Both the position numbers and the translations under genes were made by a program. Positions 7,336-15,427 of a stretch of 23,714 bases of DNA are shown in pieces; position 1 is the first letter of the stretch, and each line of letters starts with the position of its first letter. The stretch is taken from positions 1 through 23,714 of the forward strand of contig DATDCV010000402.1 of the NCBI GenBank assembly GCA_036524155.1. The letters are read 5' to 3'. The notes under the pieces were generated by a model. That model searched no databases. It saw only the letters and a list, made by a program, of their open reading frames with translations, and was not told the origin of the DNA. Origin of the DNA: DATDCV01 sp036524155 (GTDB taxonomy: Bacteria; Verrucomicrobiota; Verrucomicrobiia; Limisphaerales; UBA8199).

Positions 7336-8574
7336 TTACTTGATCGCTCCCATCAACGAGATGATGGGCAAATAGATCGCGAGGGCGACGCAGCCGACGA
7401 TGAAGATCAGGATCACCATTAACATCGGCTCAGCTACAGCGAAGACTGCCTTGATGCGGCGCGGGATGACGTCGTTGTAGTAGTCCGACACATTATCCAG
7501 CGCCTTGTCGAGGTTGCCGCTGAGTTCGCCGACCGAGATCATGCGGACGAGCAGGCCGGGGAAGATCGGCTGGCGGTGCATCGCTTCGCTGATGGTGCTG
7601 CCGGCCTTGACTTCCTCCTGGACGGCAGCCACAGCGTTCTCGACCACTTTGTTGGCGATCAGGCCGGATTGGCAGGCCTCGAAGGCCTGGACAATAGGCA
7701 TACCGGAACTGTAGAGGATGGAAAAGTTGTGGGTAAAGCGCGACAGACAAAGCATCAGGTTCAGCTCTCCGAAGATGGGATAGTGCAACTTCCAGCGGTC
7801 CCACGCCAGCAGGAAGGCCGGGGAGTGTTTCTTGAGCAGCGGAACGGCAATGATGACGCTCGGTATGACGATAATCCAGACATACCAATAATTGTGGAAG
7901 AAGTCGCCCAGGCCGAAAACGATTTTGGTGATCAGCGGCAGGTCGAGTTTTAAGCTGGTGAGCAGTTTGGCAAAGACCGGGACGATGAAGGTGAACAGGA
8001 ACACCGCAAAGCAGAGGATGACGATCGACACGACGGCGGGATAGAGCGTGGCCTGGCGGACCTGGGCCAGCATCTGGTCGATCCATTCCATGTAATCGCG
8101 GAGGTCCTCGAAGGCCTCGGGCAGCTTGCTGCTGCCCTCGCCCGCGCGGATGACGCTGACGAAGTGCAGCGGGAAGATCTGAGGGTAAAGCGCCAGTGTC
8201 TCGTGTATCGTCAGGCCGCCCTCGATCTGCTTTTGCATATCGAGCAGCACCTCGCGGAACTTGGGATTCTTGCAGTCGTGGGCGACAACATCGAGCGCGC
8301 GCACCACCGTCACCCCCGCCCGGATTTGGAAGTTCATCAGGGTGCAGAACTCGATTAGCTCGCGCCGGCCTTTGCCGCCGCGCAGCTTGGACAGCCGCAC
8401 ACGCGAGGTGCTGGTGCTCGCGGCCTGCGTTTTGTTCGCCTCGACGCGGGCCTCGGTCAGCCATAGGCCGGCGTCGCGCAGCTTCTGGTCGAGCGACGAC
8501 TCGTCGGGCGCGGCGAGGCTGCCGGTGGTGTTCCGGCCGGACTTGTTGATGGCGTGGTATTGGTAAAGGGGCAC
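7336..8574 (-). CDS. gspF: Type II secretion/type IV pilus inner-membrane platform protein GspF/PilC
   Basis: Full-length 412-residue polytopic platform protein that couples the cytoplasmic ATPase to pseudopilin extraction. It starts MPLYQYHAINKSGRNTTGSL as usual for the family. It has two T2SSF repeats (about 73-198 and 276-397), each with the IRAG or GELSG-type signature (VIRAGEGSSKLPEAFEDL; ISVGELSGNLDKALDNV). Membrane helices lie near 177-200, 228-246 and 378-404. The start codon is GTG with no visible ribosome site; a MITE-like inverted repeat begins only 12 bp upstream and may have displaced the native leader. It follows gspE in the same direction and is the last core gene before the transposase unit. 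Confidence 0.95.
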   Translation of the reverse strand: MPLYQYHAINKSGRNTTGSLAAPDESSLDQKLRDAGLWLTEARVEANKTQAASTSTSRVRLSKLRGGKGRRELIEFCTLMNFQIRAGVTVVRALDVVAHDCKNPKFREVLLDMQKQIEGGLTIHETLALYPQIFPLHFVSVIRAGEGSSKLPEAFEDLRDYMEWIDQMLAQVRQATLYPAVVSIVILCFAVFLFTFIVPVFAKLLTSLKLDLPLITKIVFGLGDFFHNYWYVWIIVIPSVIIAVPLLKKHSPAFLLAWDRWKLHYPIFGELNLMLCLSRFTHNFSILYSSGMPIVQAFEACQSGLIANKVVENAVAAVQEEVKAGSTISEAMHRQPIFPGLLVRMISVGELSGNLDKALDNVSDYYNDVIPRRIKAVFAVAEPMLMVILIFIVGCVALAIYLPIISLMGAIK

Positions 8575-8586
8575 GGTTCAGAAGGA

Positions 8587-8720
8587 GGCAAAAAAATGGG
8601 GGCAAAAAGATGAAGATAGACAGAACAGAAATGGAAAGGCCGCGGCAGTTTGCGTCCTATCTGCCTTGGCGTGGTTCTCCGGCCTTTTTCTGTTCATCTT
8701 TTTGCCCCCATTTTCTTGCC
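8587..8720. repeat. 134-bp MITE-like element with 28-bp terminal inverted repeats
   Basis: Ends 8587-8614 and 8693-8720 are reverse complements over 28 bp with one mismatch (core gggggcaaaaagatgaa). The element fills almost the whole gap between the gspE stop (8736) and the gspF start (8574). No gene lies inside. Confidence 0.85.
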
Positions 8721-8735
8721 TTATCTCTCAGTGTT

Positions 8736-10484
8736 TCATTTCTGCGATAGTCGTGTGACGCGCAACAGCTCCTCGATGGTGGTCAGCCCGTCGATGGCTT
8801 TGAGGAGGCCGTCGTCGAACATGGTGCGCATGCCTTTCTCGAGGGCCAGGCGGAGGAACTCGGGGGCGCCGGCGCGATGCAAAATCGGGTCGTGGTAGCG
8901 CTCATCGAGGATCATCAGCTCGTAAATGCCCACCCGGCCTTTGTAACCGGTTTTCTTGCACGCGGGACAGCCGACGCCCTGCCAAAGCTGCAGCTTTTTC
9001 ACACCCGCCGGCACACCGATGCCCAGCTTTTCGAAGACCGCCTCGGGCTCTTTGACCTCCTCGCGGCAATTGACACAAACTTTGCGCACGAGCCGTTGCC
9101 CAAGCACGGCCAGCAAACTGGCCGGGAGCAAGAACGCGTCCACGCCCATGTCGAGCAGACGGGGGATCGCGCCGGGGGCGTCGTTGGTGTGCAATGTCGA
9201 GAAGACCAAGTGGCCGGTGAGCGCGGCGCGGACCATCAATTGCGCCGTCTCGGTGTCGCGGGTTTCGCCGACGAGGATGATGTCGGGGTCTTGGCGCAGC
9301 AAGGAGCGCAGGCCGCCGCTGAAGGTGAGACCGATCTCTTCGTGGATCTGCGTCTGCCGCACCAGCGGCATCTTGTACTCGATGGGATCTTCGAGCGTGA
9401 AGGTGCTGACCTCCATGGTGCTGACTTCCTGCAACACGGTATAAAGCGTCGTGGTTTTGCCGCTGCCGGTTGGCCCGGTCACCAGCACGACACCGTAGGG
9501 CTCGTTGATCACCTTCCGGAACTGCGCTTCCAGTTCCGGCCGCAGCCCCAGGATCGGAAAGCTCAGAATCTGGCCGCTCGGATCGAGGATCCGCGCGACG
9601 ATATTCTCGCCGTGATTGGTGGGCAGGCTCGACACGCGCAGGTTCACCTGGCGGCCGCCGACGATGATCGTCGCCCGCCCGTCCTGCGGCACGCGGGTCT
9701 CCGCCAAATCAAGGTCGGCCAGGATCTTCATGCGCGTGACGACGGCCGATTGCATCGCCTTGGGGACCAGCACGTCCTGGAACAGCACGCCGTCGATCCG
9801 CGTGCGCACCCGCATCAGGCGCTCCTCGGGCTCAAAATGGATGTCGCTCGCGCCGCTATTGACGGCGCGGGTGATGATCTGGCGCACGACGCGGATGACG
9901 GGCGCGTCTTCCTCCTGGTTGGCCATCCGCCCCAGCAGCTCATCGAGCGGGACGGCTTCCTGCTTCTCCTTCAGGTCGAGCACCTGGTCGATGGTGTCGC
10001 TCAGGCTCTCCCCGGCATGATAATACAGATCGAGGCAATTGAGAATGTCGCGCTCGGGCGCGGTCACCACCTCGATGGCGCAACCCGAGACCTGCTGGAG
10101 GGTATCGACAGCGGTGACATTAAACGGGTCGGCCAGGGCGACGGTGAGGGTGCCGTTGTTGCGCGAAATCGGCATCGCCAGGCACATCCGGCTGACCTCC
10201 TCCGGGATGAGCGACAGGACGGCCTGGTCCACCGACACCCGGTTCAGGTTCACCGCCTTCGTTCCGGCCTGCCGCGCCAGGAACTCAGCCAGCTTCTCGG
10301 GGCTGACAAACCCGAGCTGCGCGACGATATGGATGAGCTGGCCGCCATGCCGCTGCTCCTCTCGGTGCGCCAGGTCAAGCTGCACTTGCGTCAACAGCCC
10401 CGCCGCCACCAACTGCTCGCCTAATGGCATCCTGGATGCTTGCGGACTCATGAGCTTATCTGGCGCGCTAACGATTCCAAACAT
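8736..10484 (-). CDS. gspE: Secretion/pilus assembly ATPase GspE/PilB
   Basis: A 582-residue hexameric ATPase that powers pseudopilus assembly from the cytoplasm. It has an N-terminal MshEN/GspE_N-type domain (about 20-150), then the ATPase core: Walker A GPTGSGKTT (337-345), Asp box TLEDPIEY (363-370), Walker B DPDIILVGE (399-407) and His box FSTLHTNDA (428-436). A zinc tetracysteine site is complete (C470, C473, C506, C509), which favours assembly ATPases over PilT. The usual GEIRD is GETRD here, a mild change. AAGGAG lies a little far upstream and GGGGA sits at the ATG; M12 or M19 are alternative starts. No retraction ATPase is found in the cluster. Confidence 0.95.
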   Translation of the reverse strand: MFGIVSAPDKLMSPQASRMPLGEQLVAAGLLTQVQLDLAHREEQRHGGQLIHIVAQLGFVSPEKLAEFLARQAGTKAVNLNRVSVDQAVLSLIPEEVSRMCLAMPISRNNGTLTVALADPFNVTAVDTLQQVSGCAIEVVTAPERDILNCLDLYYHAGESLSDTIDQVLDLKEKQEAVPLDELLGRMANQEEDAPVIRVVRQIITRAVNSGASDIHFEPEERLMRVRTRIDGVLFQDVLVPKAMQSAVVTRMKILADLDLAETRVPQDGRATIIVGGRQVNLRVSSLPTNHGENIVARILDPSGQILSFPILGLRPELEAQFRKVINEPYGVVLVTGPTGSGKTTTLYTVLQEVSTMEVSTFTLEDPIEYKMPLVRQTQIHEEIGLTFSGGLRSLLRQDPDIILVGETRDTETAQLMVRAALTGHLVFSTLHTNDAPGAIPRLLDMGVDAFLLPASLLAVLGQRLVRKVCVNCREEVKEPEAVFEKLGIGVPAGVKKLQLWQGVGCPACKKTGYKGRVGIYELMILDERYHDPILHRAGAPEFLRLALEKGMRTMFDDGLLKAIDGLTTIEELLRVTRLSQK

Positions 10485-10610
10485 TTCCCCGACTCTTCTC
10501 CTTGGGTGTCTCTCTGCCTGATATTTCGAGGACGAGGGCGGTGGAGGACTGGCTCCTACCGCCCCCGCTCTAAAACGGATTTAACTATGAACTGAACCCC
10601 GCTTCTCCGT

Positions 10611-11294
10611 TTAGCGGTGCGTGAGATAGACGTAGACGGTCGTGGAGCCAGCGTCGGCCGTGGCGTACTTCACCCTACCCACCAGATCCTCCGTCGTCAC
10701 CCCGGGGGCATTACTCAACTGGTCGCCATCAATGCGGGCGCTGAGATCCCTGGCATCAGCGATGGCAACATTCGGGAGAACGGCAATCGAGCAGAGAGAG
10801 CCCGTGACGTCATTACCACCCGTTCCATCCAGATCAAACGTCGGACTCTCTGAAGCCACGACCACGGTTGCCCCAACGGTGATGGTTGCGGCTGGCATGT
10901 CCAGGAGGTCGACCCTAGTGCCAGTCACTGCGGCGGCACCCTTCGTGCCCACGTCTGTCGGATCTGAGATTTTCGTCGCGAGTGCTTTGTCCACTAACTG
11001 TTCGCCCAAAAGGAGCTTATCGTAGTTGTTGTAAGCTCCGGCAGTGAGAGTGATTGCGGCCGGCGTCGCCGCACCGCCGTCCCAGAGTAGCGTGTTATAC
11101 TTTGCGTAGTGGTCAATGATAGCCGTCTTCATGGTTTGGCACGACATCGCGGCGTTGTTGACGCGCGAACTGTTAATTGCCTCAAACACCTTTGGAATGA
11201 GGACAGCCGCCAGGATGGCGATGACGGCGAGCACACCGATCATTTCGATCAGGGTGAAGCCCTTGTGACTATTTCTTAGTACTCTGATTTTCAT
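10611..11294 (-). CDS. gspG: Major pseudopilin, GspG/type IV pilin-like
   Basis: A 227-residue protein with a classical short basic leader (MKIRVLRNSHKG), cut before F13, mature FTLIE with E+5, and the helix MIGVLAVIAILAAVLIP. The mature part (~215 residues) is longer than a typical GspG and is rich in Ala, Thr and Val. It has two cysteines (near residues 52 and 168) that could form a disulfide. It is the only pseudopilin placed among the core genes, between secretin and ATPase, and the only one with a clear ribosome site (AAGGA six bases before ATG). That suggests it is the abundant shaft subunit. Confidence 0.9.
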   Translation of the reverse strand: MKIRVLRNSHKGFTLIEMIGVLAVIAILAAVLIPKVFEAINSSRVNNAAMSCQTMKTAIIDHYAKYNTLLWDGGAATPAAITLTAGAYNNYDKLLLGEQLVDKALATKISDPTDVGTKGAAAVTGTRVDLLDMPAATITVGATVVVASESPTFDLDGTGGNDVTGSLCSIAVLPNVAIADARDLSARIDGDQLSNAPGVTTEDLVGRVKYATADAGSTTVYVYLTHR

Positions 11295-11300
11295 TTACTT

Positions 11301-11305
11301 TCCTT
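11301..11305 (-). promoter_or_regulatory. Ribosome binding site of the major pseudopilin gene
   Basis: AAGGA on the minus strand, six bases before the ATG at 11294. The region up to about 11345 is strikingly AT-rich compared with the rest of the window, so it may also hold a dedicated promoter, but I cannot assign boxes with confidence. Confidence 0.6.
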
Positions 11306-11427
11306 GTTTTGCTACGATTTGTTTTATGTTTTTGTTATTTGCTAGGGGAACAAGTAGCGCCCCGTACCCCTATCAAAATCGGCGATTCTATTCAATCCGA
11401 ACTAATACGGAGGGTGCATGGGGATGA

Positions 11428-13278
11428 TTACGGTTTGAACGACATTTCTGGGTGCTCCGGCACCTTGGGCAACGGCGGCTCGGCGCCGTCCTTGATAATG
11501 CGCGGCGTGACAAAGATGACCAGTTCCTTTCGCTCTTTAAAGTCGAAGGTGCCGGTGAACAGTTTGCCCAGGAGGGGGATATCGCCCAGGAGCGGGATTT
11601 TGGTGCGGTTCTTGGCCACCGTGGTTTGGATGAGGCCGCCCATAACGACAGTGGTGCCGTCCTGAACGCGTACGAGAGTGGAGGCCTGCTTGGTGTCGAG
11701 GTCCGGGGCGGTTGCTCCGGAGGAACCGCCGCCGCCGCCACCACCACCGCCACTGCCGCCGCTGCTGGAAAACGTCGAAACCTTATTGAGCTTGGTCAGC
11801 ACCGGCGAGATGTCGAGCGATACCCAGTTGTCATCCGAGATTTGGGGGGTGATCGAGAGGATCGTGCCGATGGTGAAAGAAGTGACCGTCGTTTCCTGAA
11901 GGGGAATGGTGGTGCCAACGGTGGTACCCGCCTGGAAGGAGGTGCTGGTGTTGAAGAACGGCACTTCTTCGCCGACCTTGATCAGCGCGGTCTGGTTGTT
12001 CATGGTCCGGATGCGCGGGGTCGAGATCACTTCGACGTTGCCCTGCTGCTTGAGGGCGTTGACGGCCGCGGCGGTGTTGAAGTTCCTGAAGACGAGCGTG
12101 GAGCCGTTCAGGCCCGGCACGGTTGAAAGTTGGGTCCCGATATTGTCGAAACGATTAATTCCGCCGAGAGCGGAGTCGCCGAGCTGGCTGCCGCCAGTGG
12201 CGACGGGCAGCGTCGCGCCACCGAAACCGAGGGTGCCGCCGTAGGCCTCAGCGAGGTGGACCCAATCGATCCCGAACTGGAACTGGTCGCTCAGCGTGAC
12301 ATCGTAGAGCTTCGCCTCGATTTCGACCTGGCGGTGGATGCTGCGATGGACGCCTTTGAGGTAATCCTCAGCCCGCTTCAGCGCCGAGGGCCGGTCGGTG
12401 ATCTGGATGATGCCCGCGGTTTTGTTCATCGCGAGCGACGCTTTGCCGGCCGGCGTGAGCAAGGTGCCCAGCTCGTCGGTGAGTTCCTTCCAGAAATCGA
12501 TCTGGTTGTCGGCCGTGACGTGGACGGCTGAACTGCCGGAGCCGAAAACGTTCCCGCCTCCGCCGCCCATGCCACCGCCGCCACCGCCCATGCCGCCACC
12601 GCCCATACCGCCGCCACCCATGCCACCGCCGCCCATACCACCGCCACCCATACCGCCGCCGCCGCTGCCGGAGCCCAGCATGGCCGAGTTCTGGCCCATG
12701 CCTTTGCGTGACAGCCGCAGGTAATCGATGTTGAACGTCCGGGTTTCGGAGTTGCGCACGCGGATGAGGCCGCGCTCGTGCTGCCAAACGCAATCATTGG
12801 CTTCGAGCAACGCGCGCATGATCTGGTCCAACGGCAAATCCCGCACATCGAGTGTCACGCTGCCGGTGACTTCGTTGTCCGGGACGATGTTGAGGTTGTT
12901 AGCGCGGGCGAACGTGGCCAGGGCCGTCTTCAGCTCCGCGTCGGTCGCCTGAAACGAATAAAGCGTTTTGCCTTTGGCGACGTCCTCCACGCTGCCGGCT
13001 GTTGCCGGGGCATTGGCGGCGGACGATTCCTGTGTCGCCGGTTGGGCGGGCTGCGTTGGGGCCGGTTGCTCCGCCTGGACAGGTTGTGACGGCGCGGAGT
13101 CCTGGGCGGCGGCCGGGGAGAAGGCAAAACGCAGGCCCTGCGGTGGCAGCGGCCTGGTCACTCCGGGAATATCGCTGTATACGGGTGCTTTTGATTTTGT
13201 CGCGGCGCCGGCGGCCGTAGCGGCCAGGCAGAGCGCGGCACACAGCAGCAGGCCCGTTTCCAGGTAGTTAGTTCTCAT
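11428..13278 (-). CDS. Outer-membrane secretin, MshL/PilQ/GspD family
   Basis: A 616-residue secretin forming the outer-membrane gate. Signal peptide is residues 1-25; residues 50-100 are Pro/Ala/Gln-rich; an N0/STN-type domain spans about 105-175 (LYSFQATDAELKTALATFARANNLNIV). At about 260-330 there is a MshL-like block (DFWKELTDELGTLL, AGIIQITDRPSALKRAEDYL, RQVEIEAKLYDVTLSDQFQFGIDW). The secretin barrel follows, with VISTPRIRTMNNQTA, VGEEVPFF and the signature IPLLGDIPLLGKLF (561-574). Odd features are a (GGGGM)n tract at about 205-248, between the N domains, and a second poly-Gly loop at about 506-520. Length and motifs indicate an intact gene. The MshL resemblance suggests an MSHA-type pilus or related T2SS ancestry. 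Confidence 0.93.
   Translation of the reverse strand: MRTNYLETGLLLCAALCLAATAAGAATKSKAPVYSDIPGVTRPLPPQGLRFAFSPAAAQDSAPSQPVQAEQPAPTQPAQPATQESSAANAPATAGSVEDVAKGKTLYSFQATDAELKTALATFARANNLNIVPDNEVTGSVTLDVRDLPLDQIMRALLEANDCVWQHERGLIRVRNSETRTFNIDYLRLSRKGMGQNSAMLGSGSGGGGMGGGGMGGGGMGGGGMGGGGMGGGGGGMGGGGGNVFGSGSSAVHVTADNQIDFWKELTDELGTLLTPAGKASLAMNKTAGIIQITDRPSALKRAEDYLKGVHRSIHRQVEIEAKLYDVTLSDQFQFGIDWVHLAEAYGGTLGFGGATLPVATGGSQLGDSALGGINRFDNIGTQLSTVPGLNGSTLVFRNFNTAAAVNALKQQGNVEVISTPRIRTMNNQTALIKVGEEVPFFNTSTSFQAGTTVGTTIPLQETTVTSFTIGTILSITPQISDDNWVSLDISPVLTKLNKVSTFSSSGGSGGGGGGGGGSSGATAPDLDTKQASTLVRVQDGTTVVMGGLIQTTVAKNRTKIPLLGDIPLLGKLFTGTFDFKERKELVIFVTPRIIKDGAEPPLPKVPEHPEMSFKP
12532..12669. repeat. 15-bp imperfect tandem repeat coding (GGGGM)n
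   Basis: Codons for about residues 204-249 of the secretin are built of a repeating 15 bp unit, giving GGGGM five or more times and then longer Gly runs. Third-base differences among units (catgcc, catacc) show that it is not perfectly homogenised. Confidence 0.8.
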
Positions 13279-13312
13279 GAGTGTCGCAATGGTGGCTCGG
13301 TTGTGCGTAAGG

Positions 13313-13376
13313 CGTTGAAGCGTGGAAGCGTGGAAGCGTTAAAGCGTTGAAGCGTTGAAGCGTTGAAGCGTCGAAG
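13313..13376. repeat. 8-bp tandem repeat (cgttgaag), eight copies
   Basis: Eight head-to-tail octamers with a few substitutions, in the 147 bp gap between the PilP-like stop (13426) and the secretin start (13278). No gene is seen in that gap. Confidence 0.88.
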
Positions 13377-13425
13377 CGGGCACTGCCGCACTGACGACTG
13401 GCGCTTTCGGTTTTCGGAGTTCCCC

Positions 13426-14088
13426 TCACATCTTCCTCCCGGGGCGTTTCGTCAGCGGCCTGGCGGGCGTCGCACTGGCGCTTTTCGGTTCGGCGAAACC
13501 CAGCCGCTCATTCTGGTACGGGCCCTGGAACCATACTTCGTCTCGCTCGATACGGATCAGCTTGTAGCCTTCGACGAGGACATCGCCGACAGCGCAGACG
13601 CGGTCATTGATGACGGCGAGTCGGCTGCCGGTCTGGTTCCAGATCGCGTTCAGCGTCCAAGTCTTCACGGGTGAATTCGTCTCGTCAGTGAGCAGCCCCG
13701 GGTTCGCGACTACCGGCGGCAGCAACAGGAACGGATCGCGCAGCGGCGAGGTGACCCATGATTCGAATTTCCGCTCGACCACGGCCGCTTCGACCACCAG
13801 GCGCGGCATCAACGCTTCTTCGAGGTTGGTGTAGGTGGCCGCGCGGATCGGCGGGGGTTTGGGTATTTTCTGCTTCGGCGCGGCGACCGGTTTGACGGGC
13901 TGCTTGGCTGCCATCTGTGCCCGCGCCGGCGCGACGCCACCGGCTGCGGCCGCGATGTCGGCGGGCACAGCGGCCTGGGTGGCGACGACCTTCTTTACGC
14001 CGCTGAGCCGGCTGCCAAAAACCTGGTACAGGAGCGTCACCACGGCGATTACGACCAGCACGCCAACGACTATGGGATTGCGCAGCAT
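13426..14088 (-). CDS. PilP/GspC-like pilus assembly protein
   Basis: A 220-residue bitopic protein with a membrane helix at about 4-22 (IVVGVLVVIAVVTLLY), then an Ala/Pro/Lys-rich linker through the periplasm. A C-terminal beta domain (about 141-195) carries TWTLNAIW, SRLAVINDRVCAVGDVLVEGYKLIRI and DEVWFQGPY. That pattern is typical of PilP/GspC HR domains, which contact the secretin; the secretin gene is immediately downstream. The start at 14088 is chosen because the frame upstream of it is only translated heptamer repeat. Sequence identity to known PilP families is probably low, so the name rests on topology, domain pattern and gene order. Confidence 0.75.
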   Translation of the reverse strand: MLRNPIVVGVLVVIAVVTLLYQVFGSRLSGVKKVVATQAAVPADIAAAAGGVAPARAQMAAKQPVKPVAAPKQKIPKPPPIRAATYTNLEEALMPRLVVEAAVVERKFESWVTSPLRDPFLLLPPVVANPGLLTDETNSPVKTWTLNAIWNQTGSRLAVINDRVCAVGDVLVEGYKLIRIERDEVWFQGPYQNERLGFAEPKSASATPARPLTKRPGRKM

Positions 14089-14093
14089 GGGGT

Positions 14094-14160
14094 GAAATCC
14101 GAAATCCGAAATCCGAAATCCGAAAGAAATCCGAAATCCGAAAACCGAAAACCGAAAAGG
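14094..14160. repeat. 7-bp tandem repeat (gaaatcc) array, upstream of the PilP-like gene
   Basis: About nine heptamers with an interrupting four-base gaaa after the fourth unit. The array directly abuts the PilP-like start at 14088. A related array with the same interruption is at 15101-15160. The rest of the 14161-14317 gap holds no gene. Confidence 0.88.
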
Positions 14161-14317
14161 CGGTCCTGCCGGATACGCGAGTTGGCGGGGCATCGAGACG
14201 GATATTCGGACCTCCCTCTCCCTTTGGGAGAGGGCCGGGGTGAGGGGGACTTGGCCGGTGATTGCGTACCCCGTCCGTGTTCCGTAATCGCGTCCCGTTC
14301 AGTTTTCGGATTTCGGG

Positions 14318-15079
14318 TCATTTGGCCATTTCGTTCACGTTCGTTGTGTTGGCCTCGGCCAGGGCGGTGGTGTCGCCGCCGAGGTCGCCGAGCCAGAGAT
14401 TGAACACCAGGATCGCGCGCTGGACCGAGCCGACGCCGCCGGTGACGTGCAGTTCGGCTAGATCCGCCCGCTTGCCGTGAGCGGCAAGCTGCCGGGCGAA
14501 CGCCAGGATGCGCTGGTAAGGCGTTGTGTTTTCGAGTTTGTCGCCGGGTTGAATCTGCTGGGGCACCACCTCGAGCGAGAACGACGCCGGGCTGACCGCG
14601 GAGGTGTTGGTGAATAGATCCTGGAGTTCCTGATCCGAGCCCTGGCCGAACCCGACCTTGATGTCGAGGGCCAGCGGGGTGGCGTCGGCATGGATCTGGC
14701 GCAACCAGGCTTCGAGGGCGGCCTGGTTGGCGAAGAGCCGGCCGCAGACCTCGCGGTAGCGCTCGCGGATTTGCCGGACCTGCTCGGCGGTCCAACGCTG
14801 CCCCATCTCGTCGGTCTTTTCGGACATCTGCGAGACCCTGGTTACCATCGAGCGGGATTCCTTTTGCAGCGGCAGCAGGTGCTGAAAGAAGCTCCAATAG
14901 GCGACCGCGATGGAAAGCAGCATCACCAGCACAATTCCGATGCGGAACAGCGCGGTCCCGTGACTGGCCACCACTTTCTTGGGGGGCGGCAGACGGATCA
15001 TCTTGGGGGCTGACGCCTCCGTCGGGGTGGCGACCTTGTATTTGAGCGGGCCGGATGGGGGTTCGCCGGGTTTGTTCAT
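14318..15079 (-). CDS. PilO/GspM-like pilus assembly protein
   Basis: A 253-residue bitopic inner-membrane protein with a cytoplasmic N-terminal tail (Pro/Lys-rich), one membrane helix at about 44-62 (ALFRIGIVLVMLLSIAVAYW), a helical/coiled region at 70-135, and a C-terminal ferredoxin-like region. It ends with NVNEMAK. This topology plus its place between the PilM-PilN fusion and the PilP-like gene identifies it as the PilO/GspM counterpart, which would dimerise with the PilN-like part. The ATG at 15079 is used; the 85 codons upstream in frame are repeat DNA (SDFG, LRIS peptides) and not a real N-terminus. Confidence 0.78.
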   Translation of the reverse strand: MNKPGEPPSGPLKYKVATPTEASAPKMIRLPPPKKVVASHGTALFRIGIVLVMLLSIAVAYWSFFQHLLPLQKESRSMVTRVSQMSEKTDEMGQRWTAEQVRQIRERYREVCGRLFANQAALEAWLRQIHADATPLALDIKVGFGQGSDQELQDLFTNTSAVSPASFSLEVVPQQIQPGDKLENTTPYQRILAFARQLAAHGKRADLAELHVTGGVGSVQRAILVFNLWLGDLGGDTTALAEANTTNVNEMAK

Positions 15080-15091
15080 CTGACCACCCCC
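15075..15091. repeat. 17-bp direct repeat, copy 1 (putative target-site duplication)
   Basis: ttcatctgaccaccccc, identical to 15411-15427. This copy carries the start codon of the PilO-like gene. Confidence 0.8.
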
Positions 15092-15411
15092 ACCGCCGAT
15101 AAATCCGAAATCCGAGATCCGAAGTCCGAAAGAAATCCGAAGCCCGAAATCCGAACGCCGCCGCCGTGAGCCGCAAAAGAGCGCAGAGAAAGCGAGATAG
15201 ACAACAAACCGCGGAGGACGCGAAAGACGCGGAAAACCGCAGAACTGAGTTCTCGTTGTTCCGCGTAATTCCCGTATTCTGCGATTTCGTTCCCGTAGGG
15301 GTTGGGTTCTACATCCGTCTTCATCGGTGTCCATCGGTGCTTGAGTCCATTCGTGTCAATTCATGCTGGTTCGTGTTTCTCTTTGGGATTTCGGGTTTCG
15401 GGTTTCGGGTT
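15080..15411. other. Inserted non-coding segment between PilMN and PilO genes
   Basis: This 332 bp segment has no credible gene. It begins with a heptamer array (15101-15160) and ends with ggtttcg repeats (15390-15412). The centre resembles further dispersed repeats: accgcggaggacgcg and the related short units cattcgtgtcaattcatg and catcggtgtccatcggtg. It is bounded by the 17 bp direct repeat, so it looks like a compound repeat element inserted into a formerly overlapping gene pair. Confidence 0.65.
15101..15160. repeat. 7-bp tandem repeat (aaatccg) array, upstream of the PilO-like gene
   Basis: Eight heptamers, some diverged, again with a four-base aaag after the fourth unit, as in the array at 14094-14160. 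Confidence 0.85.
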
Positions 15412-15427
15412 TCATCTGACCACCCCC
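15411..15427. repeat. 17-bp direct repeat, copy 2 (putative target-site duplication)
   Basis: ttcatctgaccaccccc, identical to 15075-15091. This copy carries the stop codon (TGA, 15412-15414) of the PilM-PilN-like gene. Confidence 0.8.

Noticed and set aside
8877..10424. Plus-strand frame of 515 codons opposite gspE
   Set aside because: It lies fully antisense to a clear GspE with all motifs; the translation is Arg/His/Asp-rich with no family pattern, a common high-GC shadow.
14089..14193. N-terminal extension of the PilP-like protein
   Set aside because: The 35 additional residues are translated heptamer repeat (FGFRIS-type peptide); a hydrophobic anchor starts right at the ATG at 14088.
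13313..15160. CRISPR array
   Set aside because: The repeats are 7-8 bp with no spacers; they are simple tandem arrays and no cas gene is nearby.
15080..15334. N-terminal extension of the PilO-like protein
   Set aside because: The extra 85 residues are translated heptamer repeat and intergenic DNA; the ATG at 15079 begins the family-like protein and lies in the duplicated junction.
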